DNA of 64,000 nt. It comes from an uncultured Ignavibacteria bacterium (GTDB lineage: Bacteria > Bacteroidota > Ignavibacteria > Kapaibacteriales > UBA2268). Below the pieces are notes generated by a model that was not told the DNA's origin, made no database searches, and was given only the letters and a program-made list of their open reading frames with translations. Position numbers and translations under genes: made by a program. Positions 37,901 through 45,700 of this stretch are shown here, piece by piece (position 1 is the first letter of the stretch; each line of letters starts with the position of its first letter). The DNA is taken from contig CAIOZA010000142.1 in NCBI GenBank assembly GCA_903862655.1, positions 62,001 through 126,000 on the forward strand, in the 5' to 3' direction.

Positions 37901-38042
37901 AACATTAATTAATAATAATTACATGATTGAAGGAAATCATAGTGTTGACTTATCAACTAAAGAATTAGCATCTGGTGCGTATTTAATCATTATGAAAACA
38001 AACCAGCTGGTTGAAACAATGAGATTAATGGTAGTAAATTAA
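34938..38042 (+). CDS. Thermolysin-family (M4) protease with beta-propeller and T9SS tail
   Basis: This 1034-residue secreted zinc endopeptidase has a signal peptide (about 10-30). FTP and PepSY prodomain segments (about 120-300) include VRLSQSYKGIPIWSKDITVHYDK and AYPYLAWFVEIRP-like ITGNILEKYN. The M4 catalytic domain has HELTHG (His near 449) and third ligand Glu in ALNEAIADWGG, and an alpha C-terminal domain runs to about 620. A region of about 300 residues with WD40/TolB-like repeats follows (DGSLILFVDANN, SPDGKKLAATS, FAKNNKYVFTYE). The last 85 residues are a T9SS tail (AYPNPTNDLVKINFE). It should be activated outside the cell by prodomain removal. The propeller is uncommon in M4 enzymes and may target the protease. 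Confidence 0.9.
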   Translation: MKLSTNNLLLTRLSILILVLAIFNANSFAISKKIHNVDKQQSISISPENLNSMAIKLSKFQTVAKSNQILNSPDLPLNSAMNSNQPEAFLGDLYIEAKDNLPFFMSGETLEKNSSLLMKQNSSNKMLNSNGIAISYIQEKKELFKLIDPLNELKIKETVKDKDGNYHVRLSQSYKGIPIWSKDITVHYDKDKIYLINGRYIPTPQNVDINNFKISYEVALKSVRDDIKPITSSNLNSNLFPNYTGPTAKKYIWCDETNHPYLAWFVEIRPNIVDDWYYFIDAITGNILEKYNNTKQDGPATANAKDYLNQTVVVNSYLSNGAYYMIDASRPMFNGNISDPKGVIITYDNKNTDLTNNSNPGPVSSSNNQWSDPVSVSAHANMGKSYQYYKDIHSRNSIDNAGMTIYAIIHVTDGNQSFANAFWNGQFLVFGDGGSYFKPLAGALDVVGHELTHGIVTYSGELEYKNQSGALNEAIADWGGVMVDKKNWLVGEDANLNGSIIKHRDMSNPHNGEQQGQQNWQPAKMSEFQTMPITSDNGGVHMNSGIINKATYLIGTAIGKDKLEKIYYNTLFKRYLSTQAQFIDMRLATVKSATDLYGASSTEVNAVKKSFDDVEIFDKSGTKQDPESPSNPGEQWVAIVAAPQDQSDHSLYVAKAKILNNTTDIKHLTGTQVYSGSGKAITIPDDGSLILFVDANNFIRGIYPNGTSETVISQTGEWNSISISPDGKKLAATSNLKEPKIYLFDLVAGTSKTIDLYVPSSQTTADIKPQYPDAIDFNLSGNLLIYDVANRAMNTDGTSYSYWEMNLYDLTSNIISRVLPTLGEGINIGNPSFAKNNKYVFTYEMDDVVNNMHYIRGHNLFSGEDDVIDSWNYSTDNWGAPCYSVDDKYAVYQYYDPNVLNYYIYNVTLSTNKLKGISRTQYLVYARQPRPFAIGKRPVGVDESENSNFKSISAYPNPTNDLVKINFEIVRSSNVSLKIINLFGSVVKTLINNNYMIEGNHSVDLSTKELASGAYLIIMKTNQLVETMRLMVVN

Positions 38043-38070
38043 AAACAATTAATCCATCATTCAAAAAGGT

Positions 38071-38149
38071 CTGCCCAGAATATTGTAGTGAACCCCAAAA
38101 GTTTTTGTCTAACTTTTGGGGTTCACTACACCCCGGGCAGCTTTTTTTT
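38071..38149 (+). terminator. Very stable intrinsic terminator
   Basis: The inner stem is 20 bp and perfect (TGTAGTGAACCCCAAAAGTT with its complement) around a 7-base loop. An outer CTGCCC/GGGCAG pairing encloses it across a short bulge. It is followed by TTTTTTTT and ends the M4 protease transcript. Confidence 0.93.
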
Positions 38150-38156
38150 ATTCTAG

Positions 38157-38247
38157 TCCGACTGGCACGGCTGGCAAAACCGCTATTTCATTTCTTCCGT
38201 TTGGCAGATCCACAAAATCTAAGATCCAGAAGTATTTAGAGGTGCCG
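38157..38247 (+). pseudogene. IS200-like transposase fragment (3' end only)
   Basis: CGACTGGCACGGCTGGCA and the following bases match the 3' part of the fragment at 60287-60371. Read across a frameshift, they give DWHGWQNRYFIS and then KIQKYLE, where the Tyr is at the catalytic position of Y1 transposases. Only the last third of the gene is left. Confidence 0.7.
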
Positions 38248-38431
38248 TAATTTTGAAAAAAAAATGAATTGCAGTTTGTACTTTTGACCAAATAGAATGA
38301 ATATCCAAGTATAACAAATAATTTAAATATTTGCTTTTAGTTTCGTAATTTAGGGTATACTAAATTTAGATATCTTACTGTAAAGTAGAATTTAATCTTT
38401 TCCATTCTTTATTTTATAGGAATTTTATACT

Positions 38432-41400
38432 ATGAAATTTATACTCAAAATAATATTGCTCTTTTGCTTGACAATCGGAACATTGCCACTTTATGCAGTT
38501 GACATCAACTGGGATGGTGGTGGAGACGGTACTTCCTGGTCGGACAAGAAAAACTGGGATTTGAAAGCAGTACCAGGTCTGGGTGATCATGTAATCATAT
38601 CACTTGCCGGAAGCTTTACCATTCGTCTTACTGCTAATGTTTCAATTAAAGGTCTCACTCTGGGCGGAGCAAGTGGTAGCCAAACTCTCGATGCGAACGG
38701 CTTTTTATTAGCCCTTGGAATTGATTCAAGTTCTGTTCTCTCTAATGGCATTCTACTTATTGGTGGAGCGACGAGATCTGACTACAATGTCCTAACAATT
38801 GACGGGCCTCTTGGATTATATGGAAGAATCGATTGGGGTAATGGCTCTATTTACTCTACAACATATTATTTACCACCAGCAGGCAAAATAATCACAATTG
38901 CACCTGGTGGCATCATGCAGTGGTTAGGTTCAGATGACAGAGTTATAAGCTGTACTTTTGAAAACAAAGGTACTCTTCGATGGGAATCAGGTAATACTTT
39001 CTATTATCAGGGCTATGATGTTTCTTCTAGTGGATCATTTGAAATAGAGCCTACCTCAAAAGTAAAAATGAGCGCAAGGGGTATTAATAGTCAAGGACCC
39101 TGGATCTTTAAAAATACGGGAACAATAACAAAAAAAGGTAAAGATACAGTTGAATTTGAAATAGATCTTAGAACTATTGGGGGATCAGTAGACGTTCAGC
39201 AGGGAACTGTAATTCAAATAGTTTCATCTAGATGGGAGAATGCCAAAATATCTGTAGCTGATTCAGCTAAGCTTCATTTAGGTATATTTTCAAATAATAA
39301 TCTGGTAAAGCATACAATATCCGGATCTATTTCGGGAGAAGTGAATGGCACATTTCTCATATCAGGAAATAACAGTAGTGGAAGCTATATCACATTAATT
39401 GCAGATACAATTAAAGAGAATATTATTGATATTGCCGGTACAGGATTACAAATCGGCAGCTATACTCAATTAGCTGATAATTCAGGTACACCGCCTTACG
39501 GTGCACTTGTTAATCGTGGTCTTATGCGGATAGTCGGCGATCAGAATCACTTAATTTCAGGAACATTTATTAACGAAGATACTCTTAAATGGGAATCTGG
39601 GAAGATTACTTACTATACAACAGGTGCATTCACTAACAAAGGTTTGTTCTTAATGGCACCAGACACAGATAATGTTTTTATAGCAGGAGGAATTAATGGT
39701 AATCGACCAGGTCCATTTTTTAATAATGGAACTGTAAGAAAACAAGGGAAATCGATTGTTACATCTTCTGTTGATTTCTTTTCTATAGGTGCAAATGTTG
39801 AAGTATTGGAAGGCGTACTCCACCAAACAAACCTCAGTCGATGGGAGAATTCAAGTGTGTTTATCGATTCTGGTGCAACTTTGCAATTGGGTAGTGATGC
39901 TGTCTATACTAAACATATCATTGCCGGTACTATATCAGGTCAACCTAAAGGATATTTTATTGTTTCAGGTTGGGGACAAAGCAATTTACTCTCTGATACA
40001 GCAATGGCTGGTGAACTTAAGATTGGCGGAACAGGGATACAATTAGGATATGCAAGATTAGGCGGAAATGATTTTACACCTCCTTATCAAGCTCCGACTA
40101 ATAGGGGTTTAATGAAATTTGTAGGCACGCAGGAAGTTAGAATTCAAGGAGATTTTATCAATGAAGATACAATAATATGGATGTCAGGTACTTTAAATTA
40201 CAGTAATTTTGCTAAATTTGAAAACAATGGGTATTTTGAAATGAGTACCTCCAATGACGAAAATTTTACTTCAATCTACGAACCTAAACTACCACTTTTT
40301 AATAAAGGAATTATTCGAAAATTAGGAACAAGTAAGATAACAACAAATGTTAATTGGCAAAATAGCGGACAAATAGCTATTGTAAATGGTTCTATCATAT
40401 TTCAGAACCCAGGGAGACTTGATACTGACTCAATGGGAGTAATCTCAGGATCCGGTTTATTGGATATTTATGATGTTCAAGGATATTCATATATACCAGG
40501 ATCACAATTAATTCATGATGGCATAACTGCTCCGGGACCTGGCAGCCTTGGTGCAGGATTAGGTACTTTAACCATTCGTGGGGATCTCCCTCTTAAGAGA
40601 ATGGAGTTTGAAATTGGTGGAGCAGATTCTGCATCCTATGATCAGCTCATCCTTTTAAATAGTGCTCCTGCTCTTGACACAACCAAAGCTTATGTTGATC
40701 TGATTAACGGATTTCAACCTATTCTTGGAGATTATTTTGATGTAGTTCATGGTGCTGTTACCGGAAAACTCCAGGAATTGATTACTAAGCCAGGAGTTGA
40801 TCTAATAGATACTTATCCTCCGAATCTTGTCCGCTTATTATTGAAAGGTCCAGCCTATAACGATTTGACTGTGCGAATCGGTTCCGGCTCAGCTTATGCC
40901 GGCGAAAAAGTAAAACTACCAATTATTCTGAATGATCCAACTTCCGCTGTAGCTCAGGGGATATCGAGTATTACTGTTCAATTTACTTATAATGCTACTT
41001 TATTAGAACCAATTGTTCCAACAATTGGAGGTGCAATAGTTGTTGATCTAAGAAGTACCAATGTTACTTTTGCTGTTCCTTCAGCCACAGACACCATTCT
41101 TGGCTATGTAAATTTTCGTGCGGGTCTGGGTGATGCCTCTTCAACTCAGCTGCATATTGATACTTCATATAGTAATTTACCTATAACGAAAATCAAGAAT
41201 ATTGATGGCGTTTTCAACTTGCTCGGAGTTTGCAATGAAGGAGGAAAAAGGTTATTAAATCCTTCCGGTTCTCTGAATTTAAGTCTTCAGCAAAATCCGA
41301 TAAATGGAAATTCTCTTTCAATTTTGCTTCATACTGTAGAGAAGGGACATACTCAAATATTTTTATCGGATATTCTGGGTAATTTAATACGAGTATTCTT

Positions 41401-41530
41401 TGATGAAGAAATAATGCCCGGAGATAAGGCAATGGACTTTAATCTTGAAGGTATTTCAAATGGAACATATTTTCTAACATTAAAATCACCAACAAGACAA
41501 CTCTCAAGAACAATGGAGGTTCTAAGATGA
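38432..41530 (+). CDS. Repeat-rich surface adhesin with cohesin-like domain and T9SS tail
   Basis: This 1032-residue protein has a signal peptide (MKFILKIILLFCLTIGTLPLYA). A beta-helix-like body follows, built from repeats of about 190 residues. The clearest are GTGLQIGSYTQLADNSGTPP...NRGLMRIVG...FINEDTLKWESG and GTGIQLGYARLGGNDFTPP...NRGLMKFVG...FINEDTIIWMSG. Around residues 805-925 a cohesin-like sandwich appears (VRIGSGSAYAGEKVKLPIIL, GYVNFRAGLG). A T9SS-like tail ends the protein (LSLQQNPINGNSLSILL to RTMEVLR). No enzymatic motif is seen. It is probably a structural or adhesive surface protein. Its stop overlaps the next ATG by four bases, coupling it to the OmpA barrel. Confidence 0.78.
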   Translation: MKFILKIILLFCLTIGTLPLYAVDINWDGGGDGTSWSDKKNWDLKAVPGLGDHVIISLAGSFTIRLTANVSIKGLTLGGASGSQTLDANGFLLALGIDSSSVLSNGILLIGGATRSDYNVLTIDGPLGLYGRIDWGNGSIYSTTYYLPPAGKIITIAPGGIMQWLGSDDRVISCTFENKGTLRWESGNTFYYQGYDVSSSGSFEIEPTSKVKMSARGINSQGPWIFKNTGTITKKGKDTVEFEIDLRTIGGSVDVQQGTVIQIVSSRWENAKISVADSAKLHLGIFSNNNLVKHTISGSISGEVNGTFLISGNNSSGSYITLIADTIKENIIDIAGTGLQIGSYTQLADNSGTPPYGALVNRGLMRIVGDQNHLISGTFINEDTLKWESGKITYYTTGAFTNKGLFLMAPDTDNVFIAGGINGNRPGPFFNNGTVRKQGKSIVTSSVDFFSIGANVEVLEGVLHQTNLSRWENSSVFIDSGATLQLGSDAVYTKHIIAGTISGQPKGYFIVSGWGQSNLLSDTAMAGELKIGGTGIQLGYARLGGNDFTPPYQAPTNRGLMKFVGTQEVRIQGDFINEDTIIWMSGTLNYSNFAKFENNGYFEMSTSNDENFTSIYEPKLPLFNKGIIRKLGTSKITTNVNWQNSGQIAIVNGSIIFQNPGRLDTDSMGVISGSGLLDIYDVQGYSYIPGSQLIHDGITAPGPGSLGAGLGTLTIRGDLPLKRMEFEIGGADSASYDQLILLNSAPALDTTKAYVDLINGFQPILGDYFDVVHGAVTGKLQELITKPGVDLIDTYPPNLVRLLLKGPAYNDLTVRIGSGSAYAGEKVKLPIILNDPTSAVAQGISSITVQFTYNATLLEPIVPTIGGAIVVDLRSTNVTFAVPSATDTILGYVNFRAGLGDASSTQLHIDTSYSNLPITKIKNIDGVFNLLGVCNEGGKRLLNPSGSLNLSLQQNPINGNSLSILLHTVEKGHTQIFLSDILGNLIRVFFDEEIMPGDKAMDFNLEGISNGTYFLTLKSPTRQLSRTMEVLR

Positions 41531-43644
41531 AAAAGATCATTATATATTTCATATTAACCTTTTCATGTGTTGCATCGATGCATGGTCAGGATAGTTTGTA
41601 TGACCGTTATGGGCTATATTTTGGATATGTTGTCAATCTTCACTCGACTAATTTTACTGCATTGCCTGAAATACCCAATTGCTGTCCTAATTTTTCGAGT
41701 GGTATTGGTAGTGGTATTTCTATTGGAGCATTATATGAAAAGCCAATAGGAAAAAATTACTTTGGTGGTATTAGATTTGGATATATGGGTCATAGCGCAA
41801 AACTAAAAGCAATTGAAAGTACAAATATAATTGTTAATGGTGTTAGTCAGAATGGAGAATTTGCTCATACAATAGATGCAACTCTTAGTAAAATTAGTAT
41901 CGAACCTCGTTTTGGAATTTGGTTATTTGATAAATTCAATGCTACCATCGGATTCAGTATAGGATATTTGCTTTCTAAACGATATTCACAAGAGGAAGTA
42001 ACATCAATTGGTTCATTTCTTGATTCGAATGGGATTGATTCGAAAAGTGCATTACGAAATGCCAGTTCAGGTGAGTTGAAGGATGCATCAACAATGCTTT
42101 ATAATCTGGTTTTATCGGTCGGTTATGAATTACCATTAAATGCCAGAGGGACAACCTCTCTAGTTCCTGAAATATCCTACTCATTAGCCCTCAACAATGT
42201 TGTGAATGGTTTATCATGGAAGGCGAATGCTCTTACAATTGGTGTCGCATTAAAATTTTCAACAAAGCCATCGCCATTAAAGCCTATTGTATATGACACA
42301 GTTTGGGTTCGCGATACAACAATCAAGTATATAGCTGGTCTAACTAATCCAAGAATATTCTTAAATGGAAAAACCTTTAATAGTATTCAGAAGGATGGAG
42401 ATGTCATCAACAAGATCACAACCGTTACAGAAAACTATGTTAAGGAAGAAGCTGATCCGCATTCAATACAGGCAAATGTTATGGCTTCAGGGCTCGACGA
42501 AGAAGGTAATGAAAGTCCGGTAGTATCCATGAAAATAGAAGAATTCATGGAAGATCAGTCCCATACACTTTTACCTTTTATTTTCTTTGAAAATTCACAA
42601 TCTAATATTCCTAAGAGATATGAAGTTTTAACTCAAGACCAAACAACGAATTATGCTTTGAAGTCATTCAGCCGTCAAAATGATTTAGATGTTAATCATC
42701 GTTTATTGAACATTATCGGAAGAAGGATGAAAGAAAATAAGAACTCCAAACTAACTCTAATCGGTTGTAATTCTGATTATGGAGCTGAGAAAGGAAATCT
42801 GTCTCTCTCAAGTAATCGAGCTCAATCGATACGTGACTATCTGATTTCAGTCTGGGGTATTAGGGAAAATCGTTTTACAATTGAAAAACGTAATCTCCCG
42901 GAAATTCCTTCTAATGTCAAGTCTGAAGATGGTCAAGCTGAGAATAGAAGAGTAGAATTAAAGTCGGAAGATCCTTCATTGATTGATTTATTTACTGTAA
43001 GTGATACAACAAGACATGCTACACCACCACAAATAAGATTGAAAAATACATTTAATTCTGCAAGTCCACTTAAATCATGGACAATATCAATTAGCCAAAA
43101 CGGATCAGTTATCAAGTCATATAGCGGCGATGGTACTCCGCCACAAAGTATTGACTGGGATTTAATGAATGATCAGAAAAATATGCCTAAATTTAATTCA
43201 CCGATGGAGATTAATCTTTCAATTAAAAATGAGCTGGGTGATGAAAGTAACTCAACAACTGTGCTTCCAACAGAGATACTCACATTACGTCAGAAAATGC
43301 AAGAAAAATCTGCCAATTTGAAGATAAATAAATATAATCTGGTTCTGTTCAATATTGGAAAATCAGATATCACAGAGGCACATCAAAAGACAATTGCAAT
43401 GATCAAATCAAATTTAAAAACAAATGCACAAGTTCAGATTGAAGGCTATGCCGATCGATCAGGTAATTCTAATTCAAATGTGAAGCTGGCAAAAGAAAGA
43501 GCAAATTCAACAGCAAAAGCTCTTGGCAGAAGTGATGCACGCGTTATTGGAATTGGGGATAAACGATTATTATATCCCAATGATACACCGGAGGGGAGAT
43601 TCCTTTGTCGCACTGTACAAATAGTGGTTCAAACGCCAGAATAA
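41527..43644 (+). CDS. Outer-membrane barrel protein with two OmpA-like domains
   Basis: This 705-residue protein has a signal peptide (MKKIIIYFILTFSCVASMHGQ). The N-terminal 240 residues form an outer-membrane barrel of the PorT/OmpW-like kind (YGLYFGYVVNLHST, IEPRFGIWLFDKFNATIGFSIGY). A short DTVWVRDTTIKYI linker precedes one OmpA-like domain (about 375-480, LTLIGCNSDYGAEKGNLSLSSNRAQSIRDYL). A second C-terminal one follows (about 620-705, VQIEGYADRSGNSNSNVKLAKERANSTAKAL). OmpA domains hold peptidoglycan. It begins inside the adhesin stop codon, so a partnership in displaying the adhesin is plausible. Confidence 0.83.
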   Translation: MKKIIIYFILTFSCVASMHGQDSLYDRYGLYFGYVVNLHSTNFTALPEIPNCCPNFSSGIGSGISIGALYEKPIGKNYFGGIRFGYMGHSAKLKAIESTNIIVNGVSQNGEFAHTIDATLSKISIEPRFGIWLFDKFNATIGFSIGYLLSKRYSQEEVTSIGSFLDSNGIDSKSALRNASSGELKDASTMLYNLVLSVGYELPLNARGTTSLVPEISYSLALNNVVNGLSWKANALTIGVALKFSTKPSPLKPIVYDTVWVRDTTIKYIAGLTNPRIFLNGKTFNSIQKDGDVINKITTVTENYVKEEADPHSIQANVMASGLDEEGNESPVVSMKIEEFMEDQSHTLLPFIFFENSQSNIPKRYEVLTQDQTTNYALKSFSRQNDLDVNHRLLNIIGRRMKENKNSKLTLIGCNSDYGAEKGNLSLSSNRAQSIRDYLISVWGIRENRFTIEKRNLPEIPSNVKSEDGQAENRRVELKSEDPSLIDLFTVSDTTRHATPPQIRLKNTFNSASPLKSWTISISQNGSVIKSYSGDGTPPQSIDWDLMNDQKNMPKFNSPMEINLSIKNELGDESNSTTVLPTEILTLRQKMQEKSANLKINKYNLVLFNIGKSDITEAHQKTIAMIKSNLKTNAQVQIEGYADRSGNSNSNVKLAKERANSTAKALGRSDARVIGIGDKRLLYPNDTPEGRFLCRTVQIVVQTPE

Positions 43645-43735
43645 TAGTAATTATTTTGACAAAAGTTGATTAAATTCAGAATATAGTTTTAGTCACAAAA
43701 TATCGTCCAGACTTTAAATTCAACAACATAATATT

Positions 43736-43759
43736 GGGAGGTGGCAGTTGCCTCCTCCC
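43736..43759. repeat. Imperfect hairpin beside IS200-like remnant
   Basis: GGGAGG/CCTCCC, one T-T mismatch, then GGC/GCC around AGTT. It lies directly before the transposase fragment. A hairpin of similar build precedes the copy at 60147. Confidence 0.55.
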
Positions 43760-43990
43760 GAGCTGTTTTTGAGCATATCGTCATCTCCACAAATCATGTC
43801 CATCTCCTTTTGCAGATCGACACAAAGCGTCCCGTCTGCAAAACCGTCGAGATCATTAAATCCGTCTCGTCAAAGTAATTCAAAAACCTCTCCGGATCCG
43901 CTAGGTACGGCTGGCAGAACGCTACTTCATTTCCTCATTCGGAGTAGCACCAAAACGAAAATTAAGAAATATATAGAGGGACAGGAATGT
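43760..43990 (+). pseudogene. IS200-like (Y1/HUH) transposase remnant
   Basis: Translation in the correct frame gives STNHVHLLLQIDTKRPVCKT, where HVH is the HUH metal site of IS200/IS605 and REP-associated Y1 transposases. Stops and a frameshift follow, then KIKKYIEGQ with the expected nucleophilic Tyr. The ORF-track entry at 43748 is mostly an out-of-frame reading. It shares about 220 bases of clear similarity with the 60147 copy. Confidence 0.78.
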
Positions 43991-44116
43991 AATAATTAAC
44001 ATATCCTGGATATTGAAACTGCACTTTTGTATTTGCTTTTATCAAAATCAAAATTTATAAATAAACATAATTTTGGAGCAATACGAATTAATTATGGTGA
44101 AGTCCAATCTTTTTCT

Positions 44117-44596
44117 TTAACTAACTTGATCTAACAACCTCTTAAACCTAATCCTGTTATACCTTTGTGCAAAGATGCAAGGTAAATTGGCAACAAAAGC
44201 ATAAATAATCATTATGATACCTGCCCACCAGTAATTCCAGATAAAAAAAACAGGGGAGAGAAGAATAACAATCCAATGTACAGCTTCGGCGCGGCATACT
44301 TCGAGTATAAACTGATAGATGTAATCAGCATTAGTTGTAGTCAATCTCTTTTTACGAAATCCCTTTTTGAACAACGCAGAGCCATCAGGAAGTATCTCTT
44401 TCCATGTTTTAATTTTGAAATAAATTTCGTAAAAATCCCCTTCATTTTCCCATTTTCTTTTGCGAAATAGCCAGTAATTCGGGTTAATAAATTTAGCAGG
44501 GAGCATTGTCCCAATATATGCAACGGAAATGTGAATGAAGAACCATAGCACAAAATCAATAATTACAATCCATATTTGGGATAAAGTGATTAACAT
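44117..44596 (-). CDS. crtO: CrtO-like glycosyl-diaponeurosporenoate acyltransferase
   Basis: This is a small integral membrane protein of about 159 residues with two or three TM helices. It resembles Staphylococcus aureus CrtO, which esterifies the glucose of glycosyl-4,4'-diaponeurosporenoate with a fatty acid in the last step of staphyloxanthin synthesis. Shared features are IGTMLPAKFI near the start, KIKTWKEILPDGS, TTTNADYIYQFILEVCRAEAVHW and NLPCIFAQRYNRIRFKRLL. The ORF track begins at a TTG (44635) inside the upstream gene. I prefer the ATG at 44596, seven bases after the crtQ stop and preceded by GAAAAAG. It is the last gene of the carotenoid operon. Confidence 0.82.
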   Translation of the reverse strand: MLITLSQIWIVIIDFVLWFFIHISVAYIGTMLPAKFINPNYWLFRKRKWENEGDFYEIYFKIKTWKEILPDGSALFKKGFRKKRLTTTNADYIYQFILEVCRAEAVHWIVILLSPVFFIWNYWWAGIIMIIYAFVANLPCIFAQRYNRIRFKRLLDQVS

Positions 44597-44603
44597 ATCT
44601 TTT

Positions 44604-45698
44604 TCATGATGAAACTTCTCTTGATTTCCATTCAATTTTTTTATTTAACAATTTGAATATTAGTGAACGGGTGAAGACAACTGAGAAGAAAAATAAATGC
44701 ACTGGAAAGAGAAATGAAGTTAACCTTCGGAATGAACCAATTCTGCTCTGCATCCAGAAAATCTGAACTGTGAACTGACCATACAATGCAGGCCAAACAT
44801 AACTAGGACTGTTTCCAAATAATGATAACACAAAAAATATAGTAATAATGAAACCACTAGAAATCCATATGATTATATTTAAGAGAGTTAGGATCGGAAT
44901 TTGACCGGCACCGCTGGCAAATGCTTTCGACCAACCATTAATGAGATTTATCAATCCGTCCGGATACATTCTAAATGATAGACTACCAAATCCGCCGAAG
45001 CACTTGAGGCATATATCTGCATCTAGAAATTTCTCAGCCATGAACATATTCTCCAGAATCCGATTCCGGACAGATTCATGTCCATTAATTCTATAGTAAT
45101 TTTCACGATTGACAATAAGTGACTGACCGAATAAGCCTGAAGGTGTGAAAGCATTCATTGATCCGTTCATGATAATATTAAATATTGCCGAAAGTTCTTC
45201 ATAAAGTTTTACTATTTTGTGATAAGGAGCAACGGACATAACGATATTCATTTCTTGACTTGACTCTAGATATGTATCGACAATCATTTTCAATCCATCT
45301 TTTTCGACTTCTGTATCAGAATCAAGAAAAATCAAAAGATCAGACGTAGAAGCATTAGCACCCTGCCAGCAAGCCCATGGCTTACCGAGCCAACCGTCGG
45401 GCAACTGTTGGGAATCGATTACTTTGGCTCCCTTCTCAATACTTATATCTTTAGTCTTATCCTTAGAGAAATCATTAACAACAATTATTTCAGCTGGATG
45501 AAATTCCTGTCTATTTATTGAGTCCAGCAGTTTTCCGATATTAGTTTCTTCATTACGTGCAGGAATGATGATAGCAATTTTAGGATATTCAACAATTTCA
45601 GGATTGAGTTTGCAAACAGGAATTCTAAACAAAAAATAATAGCCGCTCAGATAGAACAGACAGGTAATAATGATAAGCGAATATGATAAAATCTCCAA
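44604..45698 (-). CDS. crtQ: CrtQ-like glycosyltransferase (GT2), carotenoid-acid glycosylation
   Basis: This 364-residue membrane-anchored GT-A enzyme has an N-terminal TM helix (about 5-25). The nucleotide-sugar domain contains IAIIIPARNEETNIGKLL, IIVVNDFSKDKTKD, LLIFLDSDTEVEKDG (the DxD motif) and WLGKPWACWQGAN. Two or three C-terminal TM helices follow. In S. aureus CrtQ transfers glucose to the carboxyl of diaponeurosporenoate. The same position between crtP and crtO supports that role here. The sugar donor is assumed from the homologue. It starts two bases after the CrtP-like gene. Confidence 0.85.
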   Translation of the reverse strand: MEILSYSLIIITCLFYLSGYYFLFRIPVCKLNPEIVEYPKIAIIIPARNEETNIGKLLDSINRQEFHPAEIIVVNDFSKDKTKDISIEKGAKVIDSQQLPDGWLGKPWACWQGANASTSDLLIFLDSDTEVEKDGLKMIVDTYLESSQEMNIVMSVAPYHKIVKLYEELSAIFNIIMNGSMNAFTPSGLFGQSLIVNRENYYRINGHESVRNRILENMFMAEKFLDADICLKCFGGFGSLSFRMYPDGLINLINGWSKAFASGAGQIPILTLLNIIIWISSGFIITIFFVLSLFGNSPSYVWPALYGQFTVQIFWMQSRIGSFRRLTSFLFPVHLFFFSVVFTRSLIFKLLNKKIEWKSREVSS

Positions 45699-45700
45699 AT

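Larger units (their letters stand above)
38043..38431. other. Intergenic region with terminator and transposase fragment
   Basis: This gap contains the long hairpin terminator (38071-38149), a short IS200-like fragment (38157-38247) and an AT-rich stretch before the adhesin gene. I see no further gene. Confidence 0.6.
43645..44116. other. Intergenic region with transposase remnant
   Basis: This gap between the OmpA gene and the convergent carotenoid operon holds a hairpin (43736-43759) and the decayed IS200-like fragment. The rest is AT-rich and without features I can support. Confidence 0.55.

Noticed and set aside
39400-40260. Internal repeats in the adhesin as a possible CRISPR or tandem DNA repeat
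   Set aside because: The repeats are diverged protein repeats of about 190 residues with no identical DNA units or spacers.
43748-43999. ORF-track protein of 83 residues
   Set aside because: Most of it is the wrong frame of the IS200-like remnant; only the last residues (KIKKYIEGQ) are in the real frame.
44597-44635. N-terminal extension of CrtO in the ORF track
   Set aside because: It starts with TTG inside crtQ. The ATG at 44596 has better spacing and gives the length expected for the family.
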